The notes under the pieces are model-generated. The model saw only the letters and a list, made by a program, of their open reading frames with translations. It made no database searches and was not told the DNA's origin. Of a DNA stretch of 7,455 nt, positions 1-5,781 are shown in pieces (position 1 is the first letter of the stretch; each line of letters opens with the position of its first letter). Source of the stretch: CAYWMP01 sp964459445. Its GTDB lineage: Bacteria; Desulfobacterota; DSM-4660; Desulfatiglandales; HGW-15. Position numbers and translations under genes: made by a program. The stretch lies in contig CAYWMP010000241.1 in assembly GCA_964459445.1 (NCBI GenBank), forward strand, positions 1 to 7,455, written 5' to 3'.

Positions 1-16
1 TTCTTCAACTACTTGA

Positions 17-364
17 TATTATTTCTTAGATAGGACAGAACAAAAACACCCTGTTACCGGGCATGCCACAATTGAATTTGTTAAACAGTTCAGGGTAGAT
101 TATGGCATTATCGGTATAAGCGGAATCGATTACGACGGCACACTATTAGACTTTGATTATCGGGAAGTAAGGGTGGCCCAAGCGATCATTGCCAATTCAC
201 GCAAGGTGTTTCTAGCAGCGGATCACAGCAAGTTTGGTCGGAATGCAATGGTTCGGTTAGCGCACCTCAGTGATATCGACGCGTTTTTTACGGACAACGA
301 TCCGCCCGAAACCATGATCGATGCGCTCTCCAATGTGGACATCGAAATTCACGTGGCCGACTAA
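17..364 (+). pseudogene. glpR: 5'-truncated GlpR-like DeoR-family repressor remnant
   Basis: The open frame ends at the TAA at 362-364 and encodes the C-terminal part of a DeoR-family sugar-phosphate-responsive repressor. It reads GHATIEF, then FRVDYGIIGISGIDYDG, then LLDFDYREVR, then VDHSKFGRNAMV-like AADHSKFGRNAMV. From memory this lines up closely with E. coli GlpR, the glycerol-3-phosphate repressor, over roughly its last 100 of about 250 residues, the effector-binding DeoRC domain. The N-terminal helix-turn-helix is absent. Reading upstream in the same frame meets TGA at 14-16; the other two frames stop at 27-29 and 31-33, and no translation of bases 1-35 resembles the GlpR segment expected there. 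No ribosome binding site precedes the possible internal GTG at 173. The simplest reading is a decayed or truncated gene. A single sequencing frameshift is possible but would not by itself restore similarity at the left edge. The GlpR subfamily is fairly sure; the exact ligand is inferred. Confidence 0.75.
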
Positions 365-427
365 TTCCTCTTTTTCGCGGTTGACCGTTCCCCAACCGGT
401 GCCTTTACCCCCCTTTGAACGGCCCTT

Positions 428-718
428 CTAATCCGATTCCGCCAGCGAACTGAGCACGCGGGACTCTTCAGTCTTAAGGCAATCCTGGAGTAAATCTACC
501 TTAGACAAAAGACCTGCCAATTGGGTTCGACTCGAATCCACCGGTTTCATCTTTTTGACGAACGGATTCTCGGGAAACTTTTTCTTCGATTCATCCAGGA
601 GTTTGTTGAAAGCGTTTGCTGTATCCCGATCAATGACCTGCACCGGATATTTCTCGGCCTTTGGCCTATAGGCTTGATTCATCGACCTTGCTGTCTCAAT
701 CAAGTCCGACATACGCAT
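428..718 (-). CDS. small conserved-looking protein of unknown function, 96 aa
   Basis: I do not recognise this protein. The start is placed at the ATG at 718-716 because GGAGG at 732-728 then has an 8-base spacing. The upstream ATG at 724 and GTG at 727 are in frame but sit too close to, or abut, that site. The product is 96 residues, charged, without a signal peptide or membrane segment, with one cysteine (about residue 80). It is probably mostly helical: an N-terminal MRMSDLIETARSMNQAY helix, a basic middle (LLDESKKKFPENPFVKKMKPVD) and a helical end rich in leucine (LAGLLSKVDLLQDCL). The strong ribosome binding site and the absence of a better overlapping frame support a real gene. It is divergent from the iron-sulfur protein at 904, and the shared region holds a 14-bp-arm inverted repeat, so the two may be co-regulated. 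Function cannot be inferred from sequence alone. Confidence 0.7.
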   Translation of the reverse strand: MRMSDLIETARSMNQAYRPKAEKYPVQVIDRDTANAFNKLLDESKKKFPENPFVKKMKPVDSSRTQLAGLLSKVDLLQDCLKTEESRVLSSLAESD

Positions 719-798
719 ATTCATCACCTCCCTTTAAAGCACCCTTAGGATTGTTTGCATTTTGAGAATACCATGGCTTTGAGAGAATGGAAACTCTC

Positions 799-828
799 TT
801 GACAATTTTTATTGGGTATGTCAAATAT
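799..828 (+). promoter_or_regulatory. probable promoter of the iron-sulfur protein / marR operon
   Basis: TTGACA at 799-804 is a perfect sigma-70 -35 hexamer. An 18-base spacer leads to AAATAT at 823-828 as a poor -10 (a 17-base spacer gives CAAATA). The -10 region lies inside the inverted repeat at 807-845, so a repressor bound there would block RNA polymerase. The -10 match is weak, so the exact start point is uncertain. Confidence 0.4.
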
Positions 829-845
829 TGGCATACCCAATAAAA
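807..845. promoter_or_regulatory. 14-bp-arm perfect inverted repeat, candidate MarR operator
   Basis: The left arm TTTTATTGGGTATG (807-820) and the right arm CATACCCAATAAAA (832-845) are exact reverse complements around an 11-base centre. Neither side carries the T-run of a terminator. It sits between the divergent genes at 718 and 904 and overlaps the predicted -10 of the plus-strand operon. That operon ends in a MarR-family gene, and MarR proteins commonly bind palindromes in their own promoters, so autorepression is the likely role. The link to this particular MarR is inference. A TetR-type or other dimeric regulator could use the same site. Confidence 0.6.
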
Positions 846-903
846 CTGGTTCTTCCTAAATTCTCACTTTGTCCTCTGGAATCCAAAAAAAAGGAGGAAA
901 TCT

Positions 904-1656
904 ATGAACGAGACAGTCGAAGCAATAAAAGAGGTTTTGGTCGAGCACAGAATTCCTGTCTTCGGCATAGCAGATTCAACGCTCATGGAAAAGGAAACCC
1001 GGGGCTATCGATGTTCCGATATTCTCCCATCCGCAAAAACTATCCTTTGCATGGGCATGCCCTTTCCTAAAGGTGTTTTCCGCACCAAACAAAGGACCAA
1101 CGAAACCTATTGGCGCGCCGCCAGCATTTATTATCGAGATATGGACAGGGTATTAATGCAAACGGTCCGCATCATCGAGGAAAACGGCCAAATAGCAGTG
1201 CCTGTCTTCGGTTGTTTCCCCTACGATGTGAAGGGACCGGGTGATTTCTGGGGATACTTGTCCCTGGTGAAGATGGCCGAGACCGTTGGTATGGGCAGGA
1301 CCGGAAAGAACGGCTTGCTTTTTAACACTGATTATGGACCGAGACTTATGCTGGGAGGGATTGTTACAACAGCGGACCTTCCAACGATGACGCAGCCCCG
1401 GAAAGATAAGAAGGGGTGTCCGGATGATTGTTTCCTTTGTCAGGAAGCCTGTCCGGTAAGTGCCATTGACAGATCAGGCAAGGTGGACAGATTGGCCTGT
1501 GTTAAACACTCCATGAAAAGCCCGGTCTTTTCCTACCTTATGAAAACAAAGGCATTTGATATATCTGATGCGCCCCTGATAAATCATGTCACGGCAGTGG
1601 ACGATCATTCCATGTATACATGTATCAATTGCGTATCCCAATGTCCTTACTGCTGA
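904..1656 (+). CDS. short QueG-like double [4Fe-4S] cluster protein (COG1600-type), 250 aa
   Basis: This is a soluble iron-sulfur protein related to epoxyqueuosine reductase and reductive dehalogenases, probably redox-active in the cytoplasm. AAGGAGG at 891-897 stands six bases before the ATG. Residues 1-160 resemble the QueG catalytic region, including VGMGRTGKNGLLF (about 128-140; QueG has AGLGWIGKN) and YGPRLMLGGIVTTADL. The first cluster motif is C172-x3-C176-x2-C179-x3-C183-P. A lone C199 follows, then C240-x2-C243-x3-C247-P, and the protein stops at C250, directly after CPYC. The eight motif cysteines fit two [4Fe-4S] clusters; C37, C49, C104, C199 and C250 are extra. At 250 residues it is much shorter than QueG (roughly 350-380) and lacks the C-terminal HEAT-like domain, so a role in tRNA queuosine formation is unlikely. 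It shares an operon with marR 105 bases downstream. The substrate is unknown, and whether it binds cobalamin cannot be judged here. Confidence 0.88.
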   Translation: MNETVEAIKEVLVEHRIPVFGIADSTLMEKETRGYRCSDILPSAKTILCMGMPFPKGVFRTKQRTNETYWRAASIYYRDMDRVLMQTVRIIEENGQIAVPVFGCFPYDVKGPGDFWGYLSLVKMAETVGMGRTGKNGLLFNTDYGPRLMLGGIVTTADLPTMTQPRKDKKGCPDDCFLCQEACPVSAIDRSGKVDRLACVKHSMKSPVFSYLMKTKAFDISDAPLINHVTAVDDHSMYTCINCVSQCPYC

Positions 1657-1706
1657 AAGGGCTCAAATCCTTCATATGACCCTGGGACACTGAGAACTTA
1701 AACAAA

Positions 1707-1731
1707 AATAATGGGGACGCAGATTTCCAGG
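1707..1731. other. GGGGACGCAGATTT-type sequence, possible transposase-associated remnant
   Basis: In the 105-base gap between the iron-sulfur gene and marR lies AATAATGGGGACGCAGATTT followed by CCAGG. It resembles the GGGGAC-bearing flanks that, as I recall, accompany REP-associated tyrosine transposases (Y1/IS200-like) in Deltaproteobacteria and related groups. No second copy or transposase is visible here, so this is a weak recall-based call. Confidence 0.2.
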
Positions 1732-1761
1732 ATTGCATAAAGATTCGAAGGAGAAACCAGA

Positions 1762-2196
1762 ATGAAGTCAGGAGATGATCGGCTCATATACTTGATCTTC
1801 ACCGCTCAACATCGGCTGAGAGAATACTTGAAAAGTGCGCTTATGGCGAAAGGGATAAAAATCACCCCCGTACAATCGGGAATCCTCTTTCTGTTACAGG
1901 AAAAGGATGGACAACCCATGTCTGAGTTAAGCCAAATCCTTTCCACAGATAATTCAACAATCACGGGTTTAGTCGATCGATTAGAAAAGGCGGGCTTTGC
2001 CTTGCGTAAGAGGAATCCTAAAGATCGCCGGAGTTCCCTGATTCGTATCACAGGAAAAGGTACGAAAGAGGCGAATAAAGCGAAAGTCGTCATCAATAGA
2101 GTTAATGATGAGATCATAGAAGTCTTTGCCAAGAAAGACATAGAAACCTTCAAAAAAATTCTCTTAAGCCTTTCCGAGAGATTTAAAAAAGTCTAG
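1762..2196 (+). CDS. MarR-family winged-helix transcriptional regulator, 144 aa
   Basis: The product is a typical-length MarR repressor, expected to act as a homodimer and to leave DNA when a small phenolic or similar ligand binds. GAAGGAG lies at 1747-1753, eight bases before the ATG. An N-terminal dimerisation helix (residues 5-30) precedes the winged helix: PVQSGILFLLQ (about 36-46), MSELSQIL (53-60), the recognition helix DNSTITGLVDRLEKAG (63-78), and the wing with the hallmark NPKDRRSSLIRIT (85-97, DRR at 88-90). C-terminal helices (100-144) complete the dimer interface. There is no cysteine, which argues against a thiol-based OhrR-type oxidation sensor. It follows the QueG-like iron-sulfur gene on the same strand, and the inverted repeat at 807-845 upstream of both is the best operator candidate, implying autorepression. 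No convincing terminator follows; only a three-base-pair stem with a T-rich stretch lies near 2196-2226. Confidence 0.93.
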   Translation: MKSGDDRLIYLIFTAQHRLREYLKSALMAKGIKITPVQSGILFLLQEKDGQPMSELSQILSTDNSTITGLVDRLEKAGFALRKRNPKDRRSSLIRITGKGTKEANKAKVVINRVNDEIIEVFAKKDIETFKKILLSLSERFKKV

Positions 2197-2260
2197 GCTT
2201 ATGCCAGATCCCTTTCTACTTTTTTCTTAACACTTCCAGCGCTATCGTTATTGCCGCTTA

Positions 2261-2315
2261 CTCTCCTTCGCCAGAATGCCCCACAGCTTGCCGTGGGGAT
2301 GAATGGCGAGGAGAG
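2261..2315. repeat. long imperfect palindrome, repeat unit 1
   Basis: The outer arms CTCTCCTTCGCCA (2261-2273) and TGGCGAGGAGAG (2304-2315) pair with one bulged base. An inner stem CCCCAC (2279-2284) / GTGGGG (2293-2298) encloses an AGCTTGCC centre. This has the look of a dispersed extragenic palindrome. It is one of several such structures in the 373-base non-coding gap after marR. Its core is nearly identical to that at 2417-2436, and its outer stem resembles the one at the right end of the window. Confidence 0.7.
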
Positions 2316-2379
2316 CCCTCCGAAGCTTTAGCGCCCGTCCTCCGCAGTTGCTCTGCTACGGAGGATGGAAAGGAGGGCT
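2314..2379. repeat. nested palindrome, repeat unit 2
   Basis: The outer stem AGCCCTCC (2314-2321) / GGAGGGCT (2372-2379) is perfect over eight base pairs. It encloses a second perfect stem, TCCTCCG (2338-2344) / CGGAGGA (2359-2365), in which CAG/CTG can extend the pairing. It abuts unit 1 and shares two bases with it. A folded RNA or a mobile REP-like element would both explain it; no T-run follows, so it is not a simple terminator. Confidence 0.6.
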
Positions 2380-2416
2380 ATTGGCTATGGAGAGTTCCGC
2401 CTTCCTTTTCAGGATG

Positions 2417-2436
2417 CCCCGCGGCTTGCCGCGGGG
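2417..2436. repeat. perfect GC-rich hairpin, repeat unit 3
   Basis: Nine bases CCCCGCGGC (2417-2425) are the exact reverse complement of 2428-2436 around a TT centre. Both ATGCCCC before and GGCTTGCCG inside match the core of unit 1 (2277-2298, with A/T changes at a few places). A further CCAGAACGCCC at 2450-2460 resembles the left flank of unit 1 (CCAGAATGCCC at 2271-2281), suggesting a truncated extra copy. The rest of the gap, 2461-2570, is AT-rich and holds the candidate promoter of the transporter-ada operon. Confidence 0.65.
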
Positions 2437-2515
2437 AGGCTTCACTTGCCCAGAACGCCCATCTTAAAAAAATCGCTCTTCCCTTTATAAAAAAATGTAT
2501 TTCATCGCAAGAATC

Positions 2516-2547
2516 GGATAGATCTATCCCCCTATCGCGATTATATT
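2516..2547 (+). promoter_or_regulatory. candidate promoter/operator of the eamA-ada operon
   Basis: GGATAGATCTATCC at 2516-2529 is a perfect 14-base palindrome. TATATT at 2542-2547 matches five of six -10 bases and lies 38 bases before the transporter start. No good -35 hexamer is seen at the right distance; the palindrome occupies that place, as expected if an activator or repressor binds there. A perfect 14-base palindrome is not rare in a window this size, so this is a suggestion only. Confidence 0.3.
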
Positions 2548-2584
2548 TGCATCCAACTGAAATAAGAATTTGTGGAGTATCGAA

Positions 2585-3505
2585 ATGACAACCATGAAAC
2601 CATCAGAATGGGGCATGTTAATCTTACTCTCTATTTTTTGGGGAGGCTCCTTCTTCTTCGTGGAAATTGCACTTCGCGATTTTCAACCCTTTACCCTCGT
2701 TTTTATTCGCATTACGATCGCAGCATGGGTACTGCTCGCTGTCGCATTTATGCGAGGACTACTGCTACCGTCTTCCTTGAAAACCTGGGCAGCCTATGCG
2801 GTCATGGGTGCCCTTAACAACGCCATTCCTTTCAGTCTTATTGTTTGGGGCCAAACACACATCGACAGTGGGGTAGCCTCCATCTTAAATGCCACAACGC
2901 CCATTTTTACGGTTCTCTTGGCCCATCTACTCACGTCCGATGAAAGGCTAACAAAAGGCAAACTGATTGGCGTGTTGGTGGGCTTCTTGGGTGTCTTCAT
3001 CATGTTCAAACCCGAACTAAGAGACGGATTCAGCTGGCGCGGATTGGGTCAGGTAGCGGTACTGGGTGCTGCTGTTTCCTATAGTTTCGCGGGAATATTC
3101 GGGAAGAGATTCAAAAACATGTCTCCTGTTGTTAATTCGGCCGGCATGCTTTTTTGTTCCTCGATCCTGATGTTCCCTTTGGCCATGCTGGACGGGGCTT
3201 TTTGGCTACTGAGACCATCTCTTGAATCCCTATCCGCCGTGTTGGCAATGGCCCTAATCAGCACAGTTATGGCCTATTTGCTCTATTTCCGCATTCTGGC
3301 AACAGCCGGTGCAACCAACGTGCTCTTGGTAACCTTTTTAATACCCATCAGTGCCCTCCTGCTGGGCGTCGGCATTCTCGGCGAGGTTATTCAAGTTATG
3401 GAATACTTCGGCATGGTCTTCATTTTTTTAGGATTGATGCTTATTGATGGTAGGGCCTTAAACTGGCTAAGGACGCGTTTAGTTTACAGGCGCGAAATGG
3501 CGTAG
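2585..3505 (+). CDS. EamA/DMT-superfamily membrane transporter, 306 aa
   Basis: This is an inner-membrane transporter of the drug/metabolite transporter superfamily, with about ten membrane helices in two repeated EamA domains. The start is taken as the ATG at 2585, with GGAG at 2573-2576 eight bases ahead; an in-frame TTG at 2570 lies upstream of that site and is rejected. The first domain shows FWGGSFFFVEIAL (18-30) and ATTPIFTVLLAHLLTSDERLTKGKLIGVLVGFLGV (103-137). The second runs from about residue 155 and closes with FLIPISALLLGVGILGEVI (251-269), then a last helix at about 274-288. The tail RALNWLRTRLVYRREMA is basic and probably cytoplasmic. Length is normal for the family. The stop is 23 bases before ada on the same strand, so the two are probably co-transcribed. 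The substrate cannot be told from sequence; DMT members move amino acids, nucleosides and other metabolites or drugs. Confidence 0.92.
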   Translation: MTTMKPSEWGMLILLSIFWGGSFFFVEIALRDFQPFTLVFIRITIAAWVLLAVAFMRGLLLPSSLKTWAAYAVMGALNNAIPFSLIVWGQTHIDSGVASILNATTPIFTVLLAHLLTSDERLTKGKLIGVLVGFLGVFIMFKPELRDGFSWRGLGQVAVLGAAVSYSFAGIFGKRFKNMSPVVNSAGMLFCSSILMFPLAMLDGAFWLLRPSLESLSAVLAMALISTVMAYLLYFRILATAGATNVLLVTFLIPISALLLGVGILGEVIQVMEYFGMVFIFLGLMLIDGRALNWLRTRLVYRREMA

Positions 3506-3528
3506 GTTAGGAGAAATGAGGGGAGAAG

Positions 3529-4590
3529 ATGGATTTATATGAAAAAACTTTGTGGCAAGGGGTGTTGAATGGGGATTCGAGTTATAACGGCATTTGCTTT
3601 TATGGCGTCTCCTCCACCGGCATCTACTGCCGTTTTCATTGCCCAAGCAAAAAACCCCTTCGTGAGAACACGGCGTTCTTCTTTTCCAGAGAAGGCGCGG
3701 AAAAGGCCGGTTTCAGGCCCTGCAAGCGTTGCCGACCGGACAGGGCCAAGGAACCAGAGATTGACGAATCACTATTAAAAATAATCGATGTTTGCCGATA
3801 TATTGAATCACGCGATTACATCCCCACCCTAAAGGAACTTTCTGAAATAGCACTTGTAAGCCCTTTTCATCTGCAACGCGTCTTCAAACAGGCCCTGGGG
3901 ATATCTCCCAGGAACTATGCCGATGCCCATCGTCAATCCCGTTTCAAAAAGGCGCTCCGTGAAGGGGATGATATCACCCCCGCCCTATATGAAGCCGGTT
4001 ATGGATCCAGCAGCCGTGTTTATGAAAGCTCATCTCAATATCTGGGCATGACACCCAAAGCCTACAGGTCCCGTGGCAAAGACCAGGTCATCTTTTATTC
4101 CGTCATCAACTGTCCCTTGGGTTTCATCCTGTTGGCATCAACCACTAAAGGGATTTGTGCTGTTCGGATAGGGATGTCAAGAAAGGCTTTGATTGATGAA
4201 TTGAAAAATGAATTCAGGAACGCGGACATCAAGGAATCGAATCCTGAATTGTCCGAATGGACGCAGAAACTCATGAACTATTTATCCGGGAATAGGCCCT
4301 GGCCCAAATTGCCCTTCGATGTACAGGCCACGGCATTTCAAAGAAAAGTGTGGGAGAATCTTCAGACCATCCCGGAAGGGCAAACCGTTTATTACAGTGA
4401 AGTGGCTAAAGCCATCGGCCAACCCAAGGCGACCAGGGCTGTTGCTCGGGCATGTGCCACGAATCCGGTTGCCCTGGTGGTGCCCTGCCATCGGGTCGTA
4501 CCCAAATCAGGAGGCGCCGGTGAATATGGTTGGGGTCGGGAACGCAAAAGGAAACTCCTGGATTTGGAAAAGAGAGACAAATCCTCCTAG
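3529..4590 (+). CDS. ada: Ada: bifunctional DNA alkylation repair protein and transcriptional regulator, 353 aa
   Basis: Ada removes methyl groups from DNA onto its own cysteines and, once methylated at its N-terminus, activates alkylation-response genes. All three modules are present at normal length (E. coli Ada is about 354). The N-terminal zinc domain has GIYCRFHC and GFRPCKRCRPD, giving zinc ligands C34, C38, C65 and C68; C34 would accept methyl from phosphotriesters. An AraC-type helix-turn-helix occupies about 80-180 (LKELSEIALVSPFHLQRVFKQALGISPRNYADAHR, then YEAGYGSSSRVYE). The C-terminal O6-alkylguanine methyltransferase (about 190-350) has FQRKVWENLQTIPEGQTVYYSEVA and the active PCHRVV with C320. 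GAGGGGAGA at 3518-3526 is the ribosome binding site. It follows the EamA transporter by 23 bases, so Ada may regulate its own operon through the upstream region. It converges with the minus-strand transporter; the 104-base gap has only a weak six-base stem (4580-4597). Confidence 0.97.
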   Translation: MDLYEKTLWQGVLNGDSSYNGICFYGVSSTGIYCRFHCPSKKPLRENTAFFFSREGAEKAGFRPCKRCRPDRAKEPEIDESLLKIIDVCRYIESRDYIPTLKELSEIALVSPFHLQRVFKQALGISPRNYADAHRQSRFKKALREGDDITPALYEAGYGSSSRVYESSSQYLGMTPKAYRSRGKDQVIFYSVINCPLGFILLASTTKGICAVRIGMSRKALIDELKNEFRNADIKESNPELSEWTQKLMNYLSGNRPWPKLPFDVQATAFQRKVWENLQTIPEGQTVYYSEVAKAIGQPKATRAVARACATNPVALVVPCHRVVPKSGGAGEYGWGRERKRKLLDLEKRDKSS

Positions 4591-4694
4591 CAGGATTAAA
4601 GCGGTTACTCTTAAAATAATCCCTAAAATCAAGTGGGATGCCGGCGCAAGGATTTTTGCTTGCTTTATGGTCTGGCCACAGTTCTCCCAAAATT

Positions 4695-5534
4695 TCATCC
4701 GGCGGATATCAATGTGATTCCCAATATCGCGAGGGCAACGCCGATGAGCTGCTCATTTTGAGGACGCTCCTTCAGAATGAGCGCCGCCATCATGACAGTG
4801 ACGGCGGGATAAAGCGCGCCTACCACCGAAACCACACTCAACATCCCTCGTGTGCTTGCAACAGCCCAGGTAACTCCTGCCATTGCATCAATGCAACCGA
4901 TAGCCAGGATCGCCGGCAGATGGGGCTTTCCTATGCGAAGGGATGGCCGCCTGACCAGAACGACAGGCAGGAGAAAGATGCACGTCGAAAACCGCATCAA
5001 AAGAGCCGCCCAATAGGGGTCGGCATCGCTGGCCCGGTCCATGACAATAAAAAAGAAACCAATGGCCACGGCCGCCCCCACGGCGAGTCCCGCTCCCGCG
5101 GCAATTCTTTTACCTTTACCATCAGCGTCCTTCTCCCTGGAAGCCAGAACCGCCCCTGAAAACGCCGAAGCCATACCCAGGCTTTGGAAAAGAGAAGGGC
5201 TGTCACCCATGGCAAGGCCTGCCAGAACGGGCAGAATGACGCCGGTGGCGCTGATCGGCGCCACGATGGCCATTGAGCCGACAGCAAGCCCTCGATACAG
5301 GAGCAGCAGCGCCACCATGCCCAAGGCCCCACCGACAACGGCCATCAGCAGAAGCGGATTTTGAGGTGGGGCTGTGCCTCTAATTCCGACAATAGAAAGA
5401 AGAAGCGCAAAGCCGATCCAACTGGAAAGGGTGAGCACCGCAATCACGGATAAGACGCGACTCTTGAGTCCGCCCAGGAAATCTGCAATACCCCATCCCA
5501 AGCAGGCAAATAGTGCGAGGCTCACTGCCAGCAC
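4695..5534 (-). CDS. EamA/DMT-superfamily membrane transporter, 279 aa
   Basis: This is a second, distinct two-domain EamA transporter in the inner membrane. It starts with GTG at 5534-5532, chosen because GGAGG at 5547-5543 has an ideal eight-base spacing. It is very hydrophobic, with about nine or ten helices. The N-terminal one (LAVSLALFACLGWGIADFLGG, 2-22) has the family's GWG motif. The first domain closes with APISATGVILPVLAGLAMGDSPSLFQSLGMASAFSGAVL (92-130). A charged cytoplasmic loop, REKDADGKGKR, lies at 133-143. The second domain ends with GALYPAVTVMMAALILKERPQNEQLIGVALAILGITLI (239-276). Both halves therefore carry the EamA signature, and length is typical. Substrate is unknown. 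It is 247 bases downstream of the iron-sulfur gene on the same strand, so it may have its own promoter; no clear -35/-10 pair was found. GGGTATG at 5682-5688 in that gap recalls the operator candidate at 807-845. Confidence 0.9.
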   Translation of the reverse strand: MLAVSLALFACLGWGIADFLGGLKSRVLSVIAVLTLSSWIGFALLLSIVGIRGTAPPQNPLLLMAVVGGALGMVALLLLYRGLAVGSMAIVAPISATGVILPVLAGLAMGDSPSLFQSLGMASAFSGAVLASREKDADGKGKRIAAGAGLAVGAAVAIGFFFIVMDRASDADPYWAALLMRFSTCIFLLPVVLVRRPSLRIGKPHLPAILAIGCIDAMAGVTWAVASTRGMLSVVSVVGALYPAVTVMMAALILKERPQNEQLIGVALAILGITLISAG

Positions 5535-5781
5535 CTTTTGTTCCTCCGTTGTCCTTTGGTTTCAGCTTTAAGAACGGCTCTCTTACCAGAAAAGCCTTCG
5601 GAATGGCAAGGAAATAGAAGACTCGCCCAATATACGTCTGGCGGCAAGATTTTTGTTGATGGTTGCTTGTTACTCTTTTTTGGGTATGGGCAAGGAACAA
5701 AGTGCTGTTTGACGGCGGAATTCGGAGTGAATAAGGAGAGATTTACATATTTGACAACTGACTAATGGCGGCACGCTCTCG

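Noticed and set aside
378..398. CGGTTG/CAACCG hairpin after the glpR remnant
   Set aside because: Six-base arms with a nine-base loop and no T-run on either outgoing side; expected by chance and not counted as a terminator.
904..1656. Calling the first iron-sulfur protein queG
   Set aside because: It is over 100 residues shorter than QueG and lacks the C-terminal HEAT-like part, so only the superfamily is claimed.
1658..1673. AAGG/CCTT hairpin after the iron-sulfur gene
   Set aside because: A four-base stem is too weak to call as attenuator or terminator.
2261..2461. Palindrome cluster read as a CRISPR array
   Set aside because: The units are unequal, nested and not separated by regular unique spacers, and no cas gene is present.
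4580..4597. AATCCT/AGGATT stem across the ada stop codon as terminator
   Set aside because: Only six base pairs, spanning the stop, with no following T-run.
4319..4717. 132-residue plus-strand open frame overlapping the end of ada
   Set aside because: It reads the methyltransferase-coding part of ada in another frame; the ada frame carries PCHRVV and is certain.
4638..5159. 173-residue plus-strand open frame
   Set aside because: It lies almost wholly antisense to the second EamA gene, has a composition rich in H, R, P, S and N without any domain, and has no ribosome binding site. It is a shadow frame.
5380..5700. 106-residue minus-strand open frame over the transporter start and its leader
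   Set aside because: About half overlaps the well-supported transporter in another frame, and the leader part has no recognisable domain or good start site.
5538..5765. 75-residue plus-strand open frame in the gap 5535-5781
   Set aside because: Rich in L and C with no domain and no convincing ribosome binding site. The gap otherwise shows no gene; it is treated as leader of the minus-strand transporter.
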